Part shown: positions 6,456 through 14,315 of the stretch, piece by piece
Layout of the letters: every line of letters begins with the position of its first letter
Position numbering within the stretch: the stretch's first letter is position 1
NCBI GenBank assembly: GCA_964530525.1
Contig: CAZHBH010000036.1
Span: 1-23,457, forward strand
Source of the DNA: CAYNQN01 sp964530525
GTDB lineage: Bacteria; Actinomycetota; Acidimicrobiia; Acidimicrobiales; Acidimicrobilacustridaceae
Reading direction: 5' to 3'
Length of the DNA stretch: 23,457 bases
Notes under the pieces: model-generated
What the model saw: only the letters and a program-made list of their open reading frames with translations
The model's database searches: none
Told to the model about the DNA's origin: nothing
Translations under genes and position numbers: made by a program

Positions 6456-7568
6456 ATGAGCGCCGTCGCCGTGGTCTTCGGAGGGCCATCACCCGAGCAC
6501 GACATCAGCATCCTCACGGGCCTGCAGGCAGCTCGCGCCCTGGCCGATGCAGGTTCGGAGGTCACGTGCCTCTACTGGACCAAGACCGCCGAGTGGCTGC
6601 AGGTGCCGGTGGAGTCCGAGGCCTCTTCCTTCCTCCAGCCGAGTCCTCCCGGCTCCTCCCCCGTCGATCTGTCGGTTCCCGGAGGGTTCCAGGCTCGCAA
6701 GCGCCTCCGGGGTGCCACCCGGCTCGACGCGGACACCGTGCTCAACTGCTGCCACGGGGGGCCCGGCGAGGACGGCACGCTCGCTGGCCTGCTGATGCTG
6801 GCGGGGTACAAGGTGAGCGGGCCCAACCCCGAGGCCAGCTCGCTCGCCATGGACAAGCTCGCCACGGCCGCCGTAGCCGCGGACGCCGGCGTCCCGGTCA
6901 TCCAGACCGTGGCACTCACCGACGAGCTCGAGAAGGTCGATCTGCAAGCCCCGTGGGTGGTGAAGCCTCGGTTCGGCGGATCGTCTATCGGTGTGGAGGC
7001 CGGCGTGTCCGACCTCGACACCGCTCGGGCGCTCGGTCGCACGGGTGCCGGGCGTGCAGGGATGATCGTCCAGCCCTTCCTCGAGGGCTGGTCCGACCTC
7101 AACGTGGCGGTGCGCACCTTCCCGGAACTTTCGATCTCTGCCATCGAGAGACCCCTCCGGGACGGCGACGGGGTGTACGACTACGCCGGCAAGTACCTGC
7201 GCGGCGGTGCCGGAGGGGTGGGCATGGAGGCTGCCCCGAGGGAGCTGCCGGCCCAGATCCCCGACGCCGTTGCCGAGGAGATCCGTGCCCACGCGGCGAC
7301 CCTCGTGCGCGCCGCTGGGCTCACCGGTGCGGTGCGCGTCGACTTCCTCTGGGACGGCGCCAACTCGGTCGTGCTCTGCGAGGTCAACTCCATCCCCGGC
7401 GCCTGGGGCGCCTACCTGTGGCAGGCCGTGGGAGTGACCCGCCACCAACTGCTCGCCGACCTGGTGGCGGAAGCGGCCCGGGCCGGGACCAGGCGACCCC
7501 AGTGGTCGGCGACCAGCGACGGTGCCGCGCTGCGAGCCGCCGGCTCGGTTGCGAGCAAGCTCGCCTGA
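6456..7568 (+). CDS. D-alanine--D-alanine ligase-like ATP-grasp enzyme, atypical second-substrate site
   Basis: A Ddl-family ATP-grasp ligase of 370 residues. Ddl motifs in order: GGPSPEHDIS (9-18), HGGPGEDGT (100-108), MDK (132-134), KPRFGGSSIG (170-179), YDY of the omega loop (241-243) and metal ligands EVN (309-311). E14 and Y241 correspond to residues that bind the first D-Ala in E. coli DdlB. The end of the active site departs from the family: the usual PGMT-S-x-S becomes PGAWGAYLW, so the serine that holds the second D-Ala carboxylate (Ser281 in DdlB) is Tyr320 by direct alignment. It may join D-Ala, or another amino acid, to a different partner. An upstream in-frame extension to 6171 runs through the Mur ligase gene and is not credible. 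The product could feed the Mur-like ligase encoded just upstream. Confidence 0.87.
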   Translation: MSAVAVVFGGPSPEHDISILTGLQAARALADAGSEVTCLYWTKTAEWLQVPVESEASSFLQPSPPGSSPVDLSVPGGFQARKRLRGATRLDADTVLNCCHGGPGEDGTLAGLLMLAGYKVSGPNPEASSLAMDKLATAAVAADAGVPVIQTVALTDELEKVDLQAPWVVKPRFGGSSIGVEAGVSDLDTARALGRTGAGRAGMIVQPFLEGWSDLNVAVRTFPELSISAIERPLRDGDGVYDYAGKYLRGGAGGVGMEAAPRELPAQIPDAVAEEIRAHAATLVRAAGLTGAVRVDFLWDGANSVVLCEVNSIPGAWGAYLWQAVGVTRHQLLADLVAEAARAGTRRPQWSATSDGAALRAAGSVASKLA

Positions 7569-7610
7569 CCCCAACCCGGTCGCCCCGGTGAGAACGTCAC
7601 AGCACCGGGG

Positions 7611-7616
7611 CAGAAT
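7611..7616 (+). promoter_or_regulatory. Possible -10 box before lhr
   Basis: CAGAAT matches TAGAAT except at the first base and ends six bases before the ATG at 7623. There is no Shine-Dalgarno sequence. The arrangement resembles the other leaderless-type starts in this window. Confidence 0.3.
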
Positions 7617-7622
7617 GGGTCG

Positions 7623-10600
7623 ATGTCGTCGGTAGCCCTGCCCACAGGACCGCCACCAGGGCACAGCGCGCACGAAGGACACGGCAGGGCGCAGTGCGCA
7701 GCGGAGTCCCTGGCGGGCTTCCACCCTGCCGTTCGCGAGTGGTTCCGCAGACGCTTCCCCGACGGACCCACCGAACCGCAGTCCCGAGCCTGGCCGCTCA
7801 TCGCCGAGGGACGCGACGTGCTCATCGCCGCCCCCACCGGGTCGGGCAAGACGCTGGCCGGGTTCCTCGTCGCCATCGACGCGCTCTACCACGCCTACGA
7901 CCGTGGCGAGGACGTCACCTCGACGACCCGGGTCGTCTACGTCTCACCGCTCAAGGCCCTGGCCGTCGACGTGGCGGAGAACCTCCAGCGCCCCCTCGTC
8001 GAGATCGCGGACGTGGCGTCCGAGATGGGCCTGGCTGCGCCCGAGCTTCGCGTCGCCGTGCGCACCGGCGATACGACCAGCTCGCAGAGGGCGTCGATGG
8101 TTCGTAGACCGCCCAGCTTCGTGGTCACCACACCCGAGTCCCTCTACCTGCTGGTCACCAGCGAGCGGGGCAGGCAGGCCCTGAGGACCACGCGCACGGT
8201 CATCGTCGACGAGATCCACGCCACCGCCCGCGACAAGCGGGGCTCACACCTGGCGGTGACCCTGGAACGGCTGGAAGCACTGTGCGACGAGCGGCCCGCA
8301 CGGGTGGGGCTCTCCGCCACCCAGCGCCCCGTGGAGGCCATCGGCCGGCTGCTCGTCGGCGAGCGTCCGGCTCCGGCCATCGTCGACGCAGGCCACCAGC
8401 GCACGCTCGACCTGGCGCTGGAGCTGCCCGACGGCGAGCTCGAGGCGGTGACTTCGGCCGAGCAGATGGCCGACGTGCTCGACCGCATCGCCGAGCTGGT
8501 GCGCGAGCACCGCACCACCCTCGTGTTCGTGAACACCAGGCGCATGTCCGAGAGGCTCGCCCACCAGCTGGCCGAGCGCCTCGGAGACGACGAGCGTCCC
8601 GGGCACGAGGTGGTGGCCGCACACCACGGGAGCCTCTCGCGGGACCGGCGGCACAGGGTGGAGGCACGCCTGCGCGCCGGGCAGCTGAAGGCGCTGGTCG
8701 CGACGGCCTCCCTCGAGCTGGGCATCGACATCGGCCCGGTCGACCTGGTCTGCCAGATCGGGTCGCCGCGCAGCATCGCCACCTTCCTCCAGCGAGTCGG
8801 GCGCTCCAACCACAGCCGTTCGGGCATCCCCAGAGGTCGCCTCTACCCGCTCACCCGTGACGAGCTGGTGGAGTGCACGGCGCTGCTGGCAGCCGTGAAG
8901 GCCGGGCGGTTGGACGCGGTGACGATGCCGAAGGCCCCGCTCGACATCGCCGCCCAGCAGATCGTCGCCGAGGTGGCCGCCGGGGAGTGGCGCACCGACG
9001 ACCTCTTCGAGCTCCTGCGTCGCTCTTCCCCTTATGCGGACCTCAGCAGGTCCGACTTCGACGACGTGGTGGAGCTGGTGAGCCAAGGGATCCGCACGGG
9101 CCGGGGCGAGCGTGGCCGCTACATCCACCACGACTCGGTGAACGGCGAGCTGCGACCACGCGGGCACGCCAGGATCGCCTCCGCGACCTCCGGTGGCGCC
9201 ATCCCGGAGACGGGCGACTACAAGGTGGTCGCCGAACCCGACGACACCTTCGTCGGCACCGTCAACGAGGACTGGGCGGTCGAGTCGATGGCGGGCGACA
9301 TCTTCCTGCTCGGCACCCACTCGTGGCAGATCCGCAAGGTGGAGCCGGGCGTCGTTCGCGTGCGCGACGCGGGCGACGCGGCCCCGACCATCCCCTTCTG
9401 GCTCGGCGAGGGGCCCAGCCGCACCCCGGAGCTCTCCCAGGAGGTCTCCGAGCTCCGGCGAGAGGTGTCCGAGCACCTGGAGGTCGGCGATCCCGACGGA
9501 GCCAGGGCCTGGCTGGTGGAGGTGGCCGGCATCAGCGAGGTGGCCGCCGCGCTCGTGGTCGACTACCTGGCCGTTGGCCGGGCGGCACTGGGTGCCCTCC
9601 CCACGCATCAGCGCTTGATCTTCGAGCGCTTCTTCGACGAGACGGGGGGCATGCAGCTGGTGGTCCACTCCCCCCACGGTGCTCGCATCAACCGAGCCCT
9701 GGGGTTGGCCCTTCGCAAGAAGTTCTGCCGCACGTTCAACTTCGAGCTGCAGGCTGCCGCCAGCGACGACGCCATCGTCCTGTCGCTCGGGCCCCACCAC
9801 AGCTTCCCCCTGGACGAGGTGCCGAGCTACGTGCGCTCCTCCAACGCCGAGGAGACACTGGCCCAAGCGGTGCTCGACTCGCCGATGTTCCAGGCCCGTT
9901 GGCGTTGGAACCTCAACCGATCGCTCATGGTGCCCCGCTTCCGCAACGGTCGGCGCAACCCCCCGCCCATCCAGCGGATGGAGTCGGACGACCTGATGGC
10001 CGCCGTGTTCCCCCAGGCAGCGGCCTGCCAGGAGAACATCACGGGCCCCATCGAGATCCCCGACCACGTCCTGGTCCGCCAGACCATCCACGACACCCTG
10101 CACGAGGCGCTCGACACCGACGGGTTGCGCGATCTGCTCGAGCAGGTCGAGTCGGGAGAGGTGGAGGTCGTCTTCTGCGAGACCACCGAGCCGTCCGTCC
10201 TCGCCCACGAGATCCTCACGGCCCGTCCCTACGCCTTCCTCGACGACGAGGGCGAGGTGCAGAACCGCCGCACCAGCGCCGTCCAGCTGCGGCGTGGGCT
10301 CTCGGTGGATCTCAGCTCCATAGGCGCCCTCGACGGCGCCGCCGTCGAGCGGGTGCACGAAGAGATCACCCCCAACCCGCGCTCGGCGGACGACCTGCAC
10401 GACCTGCTCTCGTCGCTCGTGATCTCCATGCCCCGGCCCGAGTGGCTCGAGATGTTCGAGCAGCTCGCGGCCAGAGGGCGCGTGCAGGTGATCGAGCACG
10501 AGGACGCACGGTTGTGGGCAACCACCGACGGAGCCGGGATGGCCGAGGCAGCTCTGCTGGGCGACGACGAAGCCGTCGTCGCCACCGTGCGGGGACACCT

Positions 10601-11975
10601 CGAGATCGCAGGGCTCACCACCGTGGAGGGCCTGGCTGCCACCTGCTCGCTGCCCTCGGGTCGGGTCCGTTCCGGGCTAGCCGCCCTCGAGGCCGAGGGC
10701 TTCGCCCTCCAGGGCCGCTACACGGCCGACCTGGGCGATCAGGACCTGGGCGATCAGGACCTGGGCGATCAGGACCTGGGCGACCAGTGGGTTTCGAGGC
10801 GGCTGTTGGCGAGGATGCACTCCTATTCCCGGCGCGCACGGCGGCAACGGACCGAGCCGGTCTCCGCGCAGGACTTCATGCGGTTCCTTCTGCGCTGGCA
10901 GCACGTGGCCCCGGGGACTCAGCTCTTCGGCCAGCAGGGTGCCATGGCCGTGGTGGAGCAGCTCCAGGGCTACGAGGCTGCTGCCGTGGCGTGGGAACCC
11001 GAGCTGCTCGCCCGACGCGTGCGGCGATACGAGCCTGGGTGGCTCGACGAGCTCTGCCACGACGGCGCCGTGGCCTGGCTGCGGCTCACGCCGAAGACCG
11101 CCGTCGCCGAGGGCGGTCCCGCCGCGTCGCCTTCCAAGGCCACCCCCATCTCCGTGGTGGCCCGAGACGACCTGGCCTGGCTGCTGGCAGCCGCCCGATC
11201 GGGCGTCGATCCCGTCGAGCCGACCCTGGGTGCCACCGCAGAGGTCGTGGAGGCGCTCCGGCAGAGGGGCGCGTGCTTCGCCGGCGAGCTGGCCGACGCG
11301 ACGCGTCGCCTCCCCGACGACGTGGACAGGGGCCTGTGGGACGGCGTCGCGCGCGGCCTCGTGATGTGCGACGGCTTCGGCGCCATCCGCGCCCGGGTCT
11401 CGCGTGCACAGCCCCGCCCTCCTCGGGGCCGGTTCTCTCGCCTCCGGCGGGCCGGCTCGCCCGGCGCATCAGCACCGGGCCGATGGTCGGCGGTGCCGAT
11501 GGACCTCCGCAGCACGCAGGCGTCGGGATCCGGCAGGGATGCAGAGGGCTTCGACCCCGACGAGCTCGCCGAGGCCGTGGCCGAGCAGCTCCTCGCCCGC
11601 TGGGGGGTCGTGTTCCGCGACCTGGCGGTGCACGACTCGATGGGTCTGCGCTGGCGCGACCTGCAGTGGGCCCTGAGGAGGCTCGAGGACCGAGGGCTAG
11701 TTCGAGGCGGCCGGTTCGTGACGGGCTTCAGCGGCGAGCAGTACGCGCTCGCCGAGGCGGTGGAGCAGCTCGAGCACGCCCGCAAGCGCCCTCGCGACGG
11801 CGAGCGCGTGACGGTCAACGCCACCGACCCCCTCAACCTCGTTGGCGTGGTGGTGCCGGGCAGGCGAACCCCTGCGGTGCGCACGAACCGCGTCACCTAC
11901 GTCGACGGCTTGCCCACACATGACCCCGAGGACGGCGTGGGGGCTCCCCGCGAGGAGATGGCCGTCACCGGCTGA
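7623..11975 (+). CDS. lhr: Lhr-type ATP-dependent DNA helicase
   Basis: Large helicase-related protein, an SF2 3'-5' DNA translocase/helicase implicated in DNA repair. The 1450 residues match the long actinobacterial form: an Lhr core of about 850 residues plus a long C-terminal extension. Motifs: PTEPQ (49-53), Walker A PTGSGKT (71-77), motif II DEIH (196-199), SAT (231-233), ASLELGIDIG, and motif VI QRVGRS (390-395). The winged-helix and Lhr-specific regions follow. Residues 1036-1055 are four tandem DLGDQ repeats at the start of the C-terminal extension, probably a flexible linker. In mycobacteria lhr is damage-inducible and next to a nei glycosylase gene; no such neighbour is here, although a Mug glycosylase gene lies 3.9 kb away on the other strand. 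It converges on the ABC-F gene with a hairpin between them. Confidence 0.95.
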   Translation: MSSVALPTGPPPGHSAHEGHGRAQCAAESLAGFHPAVREWFRRRFPDGPTEPQSRAWPLIAEGRDVLIAAPTGSGKTLAGFLVAIDALYHAYDRGEDVTSTTRVVYVSPLKALAVDVAENLQRPLVEIADVASEMGLAAPELRVAVRTGDTTSSQRASMVRRPPSFVVTTPESLYLLVTSERGRQALRTTRTVIVDEIHATARDKRGSHLAVTLERLEALCDERPARVGLSATQRPVEAIGRLLVGERPAPAIVDAGHQRTLDLALELPDGELEAVTSAEQMADVLDRIAELVREHRTTLVFVNTRRMSERLAHQLAERLGDDERPGHEVVAAHHGSLSRDRRHRVEARLRAGQLKALVATASLELGIDIGPVDLVCQIGSPRSIATFLQRVGRSNHSRSGIPRGRLYPLTRDELVECTALLAAVKAGRLDAVTMPKAPLDIAAQQIVAEVAAGEWRTDDLFELLRRSSPYADLSRSDFDDVVELVSQGIRTGRGERGRYIHHDSVNGELRPRGHARIASATSGGAIPETGDYKVVAEPDDTFVGTVNEDWAVESMAGDIFLLGTHSWQIRKVEPGVVRVRDAGDAAPTIPFWLGEGPSRTPELSQEVSELRREVSEHLEVGDPDGARAWLVEVAGISEVAAALVVDYLAVGRAALGALPTHQRLIFERFFDETGGMQLVVHSPHGARINRALGLALRKKFCRTFNFELQAAASDDAIVLSLGPHHSFPLDEVPSYVRSSNAEETLAQAVLDSPMFQARWRWNLNRSLMVPRFRNGRRNPPPIQRMESDDLMAAVFPQAAACQENITGPIEIPDHVLVRQTIHDTLHEALDTDGLRDLLEQVESGEVEVVFCETTEPSVLAHEILTARPYAFLDDEGEVQNRRTSAVQLRRGLSVDLSSIGALDGAAVERVHEEITPNPRSADDLHDLLSSLVISMPRPEWLEMFEQLAARGRVQVIEHEDARLWATTDGAGMAEAALLGDDEAVVATVRGHLEIAGLTTVEGLAATCSLPSGRVRSGLAALEAEGFALQGRYTADLGDQDLGDQDLGDQDLGDQWVSRRLLARMHSYSRRARRQRTEPVSAQDFMRFLLRWQHVAPGTQLFGQQGAMAVVEQLQGYEAAAVAWEPELLARRVRRYEPGWLDELCHDGAVAWLRLTPKTAVAEGGPAASPSKATPISVVARDDLAWLLAAARSGVDPVEPTLGATAEVVEALRQRGACFAGELADATRRLPDDVDRGLWDGVARGLVMCDGFGAIRARVSRAQPRPPRGRFSRLRRAGSPGASAPGRWSAVPMDLRSTQASGSGRDAEGFDPDELAEAVAEQLLARWGVVFRDLAVHDSMGLRWRDLQWALRRLEDRGLVRGGRFVTGFSGEQYALAEAVEQLEHARKRPRDGERVTVNATDPLNLVGVVVPGRRTPAVRTNRVTYVDGLPTHDPEDGVGAPREEMAVTG
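10728..10787 (+). repeat. In-frame 15-bp tandem repeat, four copies
   Basis: GACCTGGGCGATCAG occurs four times head to tail (10728, 10743, 10758, 10773). The first three copies are identical and the last differs by one silent base (GAC for GAT). The array encodes DLGDQ four times inside lhr. The unit is a multiple of three, so copy-number changes would keep the frame. Confidence 0.97.
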
Positions 11976-11978
11976 CGA

Positions 11979-12009
11979 CCCGCGCGGGACCATCAACGGG
12001 CCGCGCGGG
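11979..12009. terminator. Hairpin between convergent lhr and ABC-F genes
   Basis: CCCGCGCGG (11979-11987) and CCGCGCGGG (12001-12009) form a perfect 9-bp GC-only stem with a 13-base loop. It lies in the 42 bases between two converging genes. GGGACC (11986-11991)/GGTCCC (12009-12014) offers an alternative fold. There is no U-run on either side, so a bidirectional terminator is plausible but not certain. Confidence 0.45.
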
Positions 12010-12017
12010 GTCCCGGC

Positions 12018-13628
12018 TCAGGTGAGCTGGACCAGCTCGATCAGGTCTTCGCTGAAGTGGTCGAGCGTGGCATCCGGCATGAGGAGGACGCGATCGGGCT
12101 GGAGACCGCGCACGAACTCCACGTCGTGGCTCACCACGATCATCGTGCCCGGCCACGCCGCGAGCGCCGTGCCCACCGCCTGGCGCGACGAGGGATCGAG
12201 GTTGTTGGTCGGCTCGTCGAGCAGCAGCAGGTTGTGGCGCCCGGCCACCAGCTGAGCGAGGGCCAGCTTGGTCTTCTCGCCCCCCGAGAAGCTCGACGCG
12301 TCCTGGAAGCCCTTGTCGCCACCCAGGCCGAACATGCCGAGGAGGGAGCGAAGCTCGCCGTCGCCCAGGGGCGACGACTCGCGCATGTGCTCGAGTCCGT
12401 TGCGCCCGGCGACGATGCCCTCGTGCTCTTGGGCGAAGAAGCCCGCCTGCACCTGGTGGCCGAGCTCGACCGTGCCCAGGTCGGCTGGGATGCGCCCCGC
12501 CAGCACCTGCAGCAGGGTGGTCTTGCCGGCGCCGTTGAAGCCCATCACCAGCATCCTCTCGCCCCGCCCGACGTCGAAGCTGACCTCGGCGAACACGTCG
12601 AGCGAGCCGTACGACTTCCAGAGCCCGTCGGCGCGCAGCACGGTCCTGCCGGAAGGCGGCGGTGGGGGCAGCTTCACGGAGAGGCTGCGGCGGTGGGTGG
12701 GCGCCTCCACCTTCTCTGCGGCGATCCGCCGCACCCGGTTGTCGAGGTTCTTGGCGACCCGCGCCCGCTTGGCGGTCTGGCCGCGCATGGAGTCGGCGAG
12801 AGTGGAGAGGCGCTTCATCTCGCGCTCCTGGCGTGACGCCAGCTTGGCGATGCGCTCCTCGTCGCGCTCACGGGCCACCAGGTACTGCGAGTACGTGCCT
12901 CGGTACTCCACGAGCTCGCCCCTGTCCTCCTCGCCTTCGCGATCGAGGTGCACGACCCTGGTGATGGCCTCGTCGAGGAGGTCGAGGTCGTGGCTCACGA
13001 CCACCAGCGCGCCCCGGTAGCTGCGCAGGAACCGCAGGAGCCAGTCCCTGGCATCCGCGTCGAGGTGGTTGGTGGGCTCGTCGAGGAGCAGGAGCTCGCT
13101 GCCGGCGAACAGGATGCGGGCCAGCTCCAGGCGCCTCCGCTCCCCTCCCGACAGGATCCCGACGGTCAGCTCGAGCCGATCTGGCCCCAGCCCGAGCCCG
13201 GCCGTGAGTCGACGCACCTCCGATTCGGCGGCGTAGCCCCCGAGCCGCTCGAAGCGCTCCTGGGCGGCAGAGAAGCGCCCGACGTTGCGGGGCGAGGGAT
13301 CGGACTCCAGCTCCACCTGGAGCTTCTGGAGCTGAGCTGCAGCCTCGTCGAGCCCCCTCCCCGACAGGACGTGCGCGAGGCAACCCGTGTCGGGGGGCAC
13401 GGCGTCGGAGCGTGGGTCCTGCGACAGGTAGCCCGTGGCGTCGGGGCGCCGCACCGAGCCAGACCTGGCTTCCGCAGCGCCACCGAGCACCCGGAACAAG
13501 GTGGTCTTGCCGGCACCGTTGCGTCCGACCAGTCCGACCTTGTCGCCGGGGCGGACCTCGAAAGAGGCTCCCTCGACGATCGCCTTGCCGCCGACCTCCA
13601 CGCTGAGATCGCGAACGGTCAGCGTCAC
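12018..13628 (-). CDS. ABC-F family ATPase (ribosome-associated type)
   Basis: A soluble protein of about 536 residues with two ABC ATPase domains and no membrane part. Domain 1: GRNGAGKTT (about 35-43), LSGGE (159-163), DEPTNHLD (183-190). Domain 2: GFNGAGKTT (363-371), SGGE (448-451), DEPTNNLD (471-478). The charged linker between them (about 255-320) is the ABC-F hallmark that reaches toward the ribosomal P-site. It ends in five consecutive prolines (321-325). ABC-F proteins relieve stalled translation or protect ribosomes from antibiotics; which applies here cannot be told. The frame extends to a TTG at 13637, but TAGGGT (13642-13637) lies eight bases before the GTG at 13628, so I chose GTG as a leaderless start. 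The Pr6Pr gene ends 27 bases upstream of this GTG. Confidence 0.93.
   Translation of the reverse strand: MTLTVRDLSVEVGGKAIVEGASFEVRPGDKVGLVGRNGAGKTTLFRVLGGAAEARSGSVRRPDATGYLSQDPRSDAVPPDTGCLAHVLSGRGLDEAAAQLQKLQVELESDPSPRNVGRFSAAQERFERLGGYAAESEVRRLTAGLGLGPDRLELTVGILSGGERRRLELARILFAGSELLLLDEPTNHLDADARDWLLRFLRSYRGALVVVSHDLDLLDEAITRVVHLDREGEEDRGELVEYRGTYSQYLVARERDEERIAKLASRQEREMKRLSTLADSMRGQTAKRARVAKNLDNRVRRIAAEKVEAPTHRRSLSVKLPPPPPSGRTVLRADGLWKSYGSLDVFAEVSFDVGRGERMLVMGFNGAGKTTLLQVLAGRIPADLGTVELGHQVQAGFFAQEHEGIVAGRNGLEHMRESSPLGDGELRSLLGMFGLGGDKGFQDASSFSGGEKTKLALAQLVAGRHNLLLLDEPTNNLDPSSRQAVGTALAAWPGTMIVVSHDVEFVRGLQPDRVLLMPDATLDHFSEDLIELVQLT
12654..12668 (-). other. Run of five proline codons in the ABC-F linker
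   Basis: The minus strand reads CCC CCA CCG CCG CCT, five prolines in a row, just before the second ABC domain. Runs of this kind stall ribosomes unless EF-P acts, which makes the gene's own translation sensitive to the kind of stall some ABC-F proteins resolve. Confidence 0.9.
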
Positions 13629-13636
13629 GTCGGGCA

Positions 13637-13642
13637 ACCCTA
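13637..13642 (-). promoter_or_regulatory. Probable -10 box of a leaderless ABC-F transcript
   Basis: TAGGGT on the minus strand ends eight bases before the GTG at 13628, with no Shine-Dalgarno sequence. It overlaps the alternative TTG start (13637-13635), which argues against that start. No -35 was recognised. Confidence 0.4.
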
Positions 13643-13655
13643 TCGAGGGTGCTCG

Positions 13656-14306
13656 CTAGCCCCTCGCCCGATCCACTGCCGAGTCCGGAGCTGCCCTCCG
13701 GCGGAGCAGGATCGCCAGGCCGTAGAGGACCACGAAGAAGACCGTGATGGCGGCGACGTTGGCCATGACCCGGCCGTAGCCGTGGGTGCTGACGTCGACG
13801 AAGGGGTACGGGTACCAGTCGATGACGGCGCCCCGCACGAGGGTGAACACCAGCCAGACCAGCGGCACCAAGGCCGCGTACGCCGACAAGCGCACCGAGA
13901 TGCGCCGCTTCGGGCCGAAGACCAGCCAACCCGCCACCCCTGCGACCGGCACCACCGCGTGCAGGAGGAGGTTGGCCACGGCGCCGACCCATCGGTCCTG
14001 GGGCTGGTCGAGCAGCGAGTAGTAGATGACGCCGGTGACGAGTATGTCGACCACGCCGGCGAGCCTGAAGGCCTGGAACACCGTGGAGGTGCGGTCGAGC
14101 GAGACCGCCAGGAGCCCGCATGTGACGGCGACGATGATGTTCGACTGCAGCGTGAAGAAGCAGAGCTGGTTGAGGATCCGGGCGGCCGCGGACGTGAACT
14201 GCTCGCTCTCGGACGTGGCCGCTCCGTACAGCGAGAACGCCAGACCCACCACCGCGGCGAGCGCCGTGAGGCCGAACGTGATCCTCGCGGCGTCCCTACG
14301 GCTCAT
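13656..14306 (-). CDS. Pr6Pr-family (FAR-17a/AIG1-like) membrane protein
   Basis: An integral membrane protein of 216 residues with about six hydrophobic helices (near 8-28, 45-68, 80-98, 108-130, 142-160, 185-206). Features typical of Pr6Pr/FAR-17a/AIG1-like proteins are LNQLCFFTLQSNI at 45-57, a mid-protein LLHAVVPV and the YPYPFVD stretch. Eukaryotic AIG1/ADTRP relatives hydrolyse fatty-acid esters of hydroxy fatty acids using a conserved Thr and His; T52 and H115 may be the equivalents, but this is inference. Bacterial members have no settled role. The ATG lies nine bases after the DEAD-box stop, so the two genes are probably co-transcribed; there is no obvious SD. Confidence 0.82.
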   Translation of the reverse strand: MSRRDAARITFGLTALAAVVGLAFSLYGAATSESEQFTSAAARILNQLCFFTLQSNIIVAVTCGLLAVSLDRTSTVFQAFRLAGVVDILVTGVIYYSLLDQPQDRWVGAVANLLLHAVVPVAGVAGWLVFGPKRRISVRLSAYAALVPLVWLVFTLVRGAVIDWYPYPFVDVSTHGYGRVMANVAAITVFFVVLYGLAILLRRRAAPDSAVDRARG

Positions 14307-14315
14307 GGCCGCGAG

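Noticed and set aside
8244..10598. 784-residue open frame on the minus strand, opposite lhr
   Set aside because: It is a GC-rich shadow of lhr: His/Gly/Asp/Val-heavy with no family motif, while the plus frame has every helicase motif.
10728..10787. Tandem repeat considered as CRISPR or regulatory iterons
   Set aside because: There are no spacers, the unit is 15 bp and in frame, and the translation is a clean DLGDQ repeat inside lhr.
8873..11923. 1016-residue plus-strand open frame overlapping lhr
   Set aside because: Arg/Pro/Gly-rich out-of-frame reading typical of high-GC DNA, entirely inside lhr.
12018..13628. Calling the ABC-F protein an antibiotic-resistance gene or naming it EttA or Uup
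   Set aside because: Subfamily assignment needs an alignment of the arm and linker; motifs seen by eye only support ABC-F.
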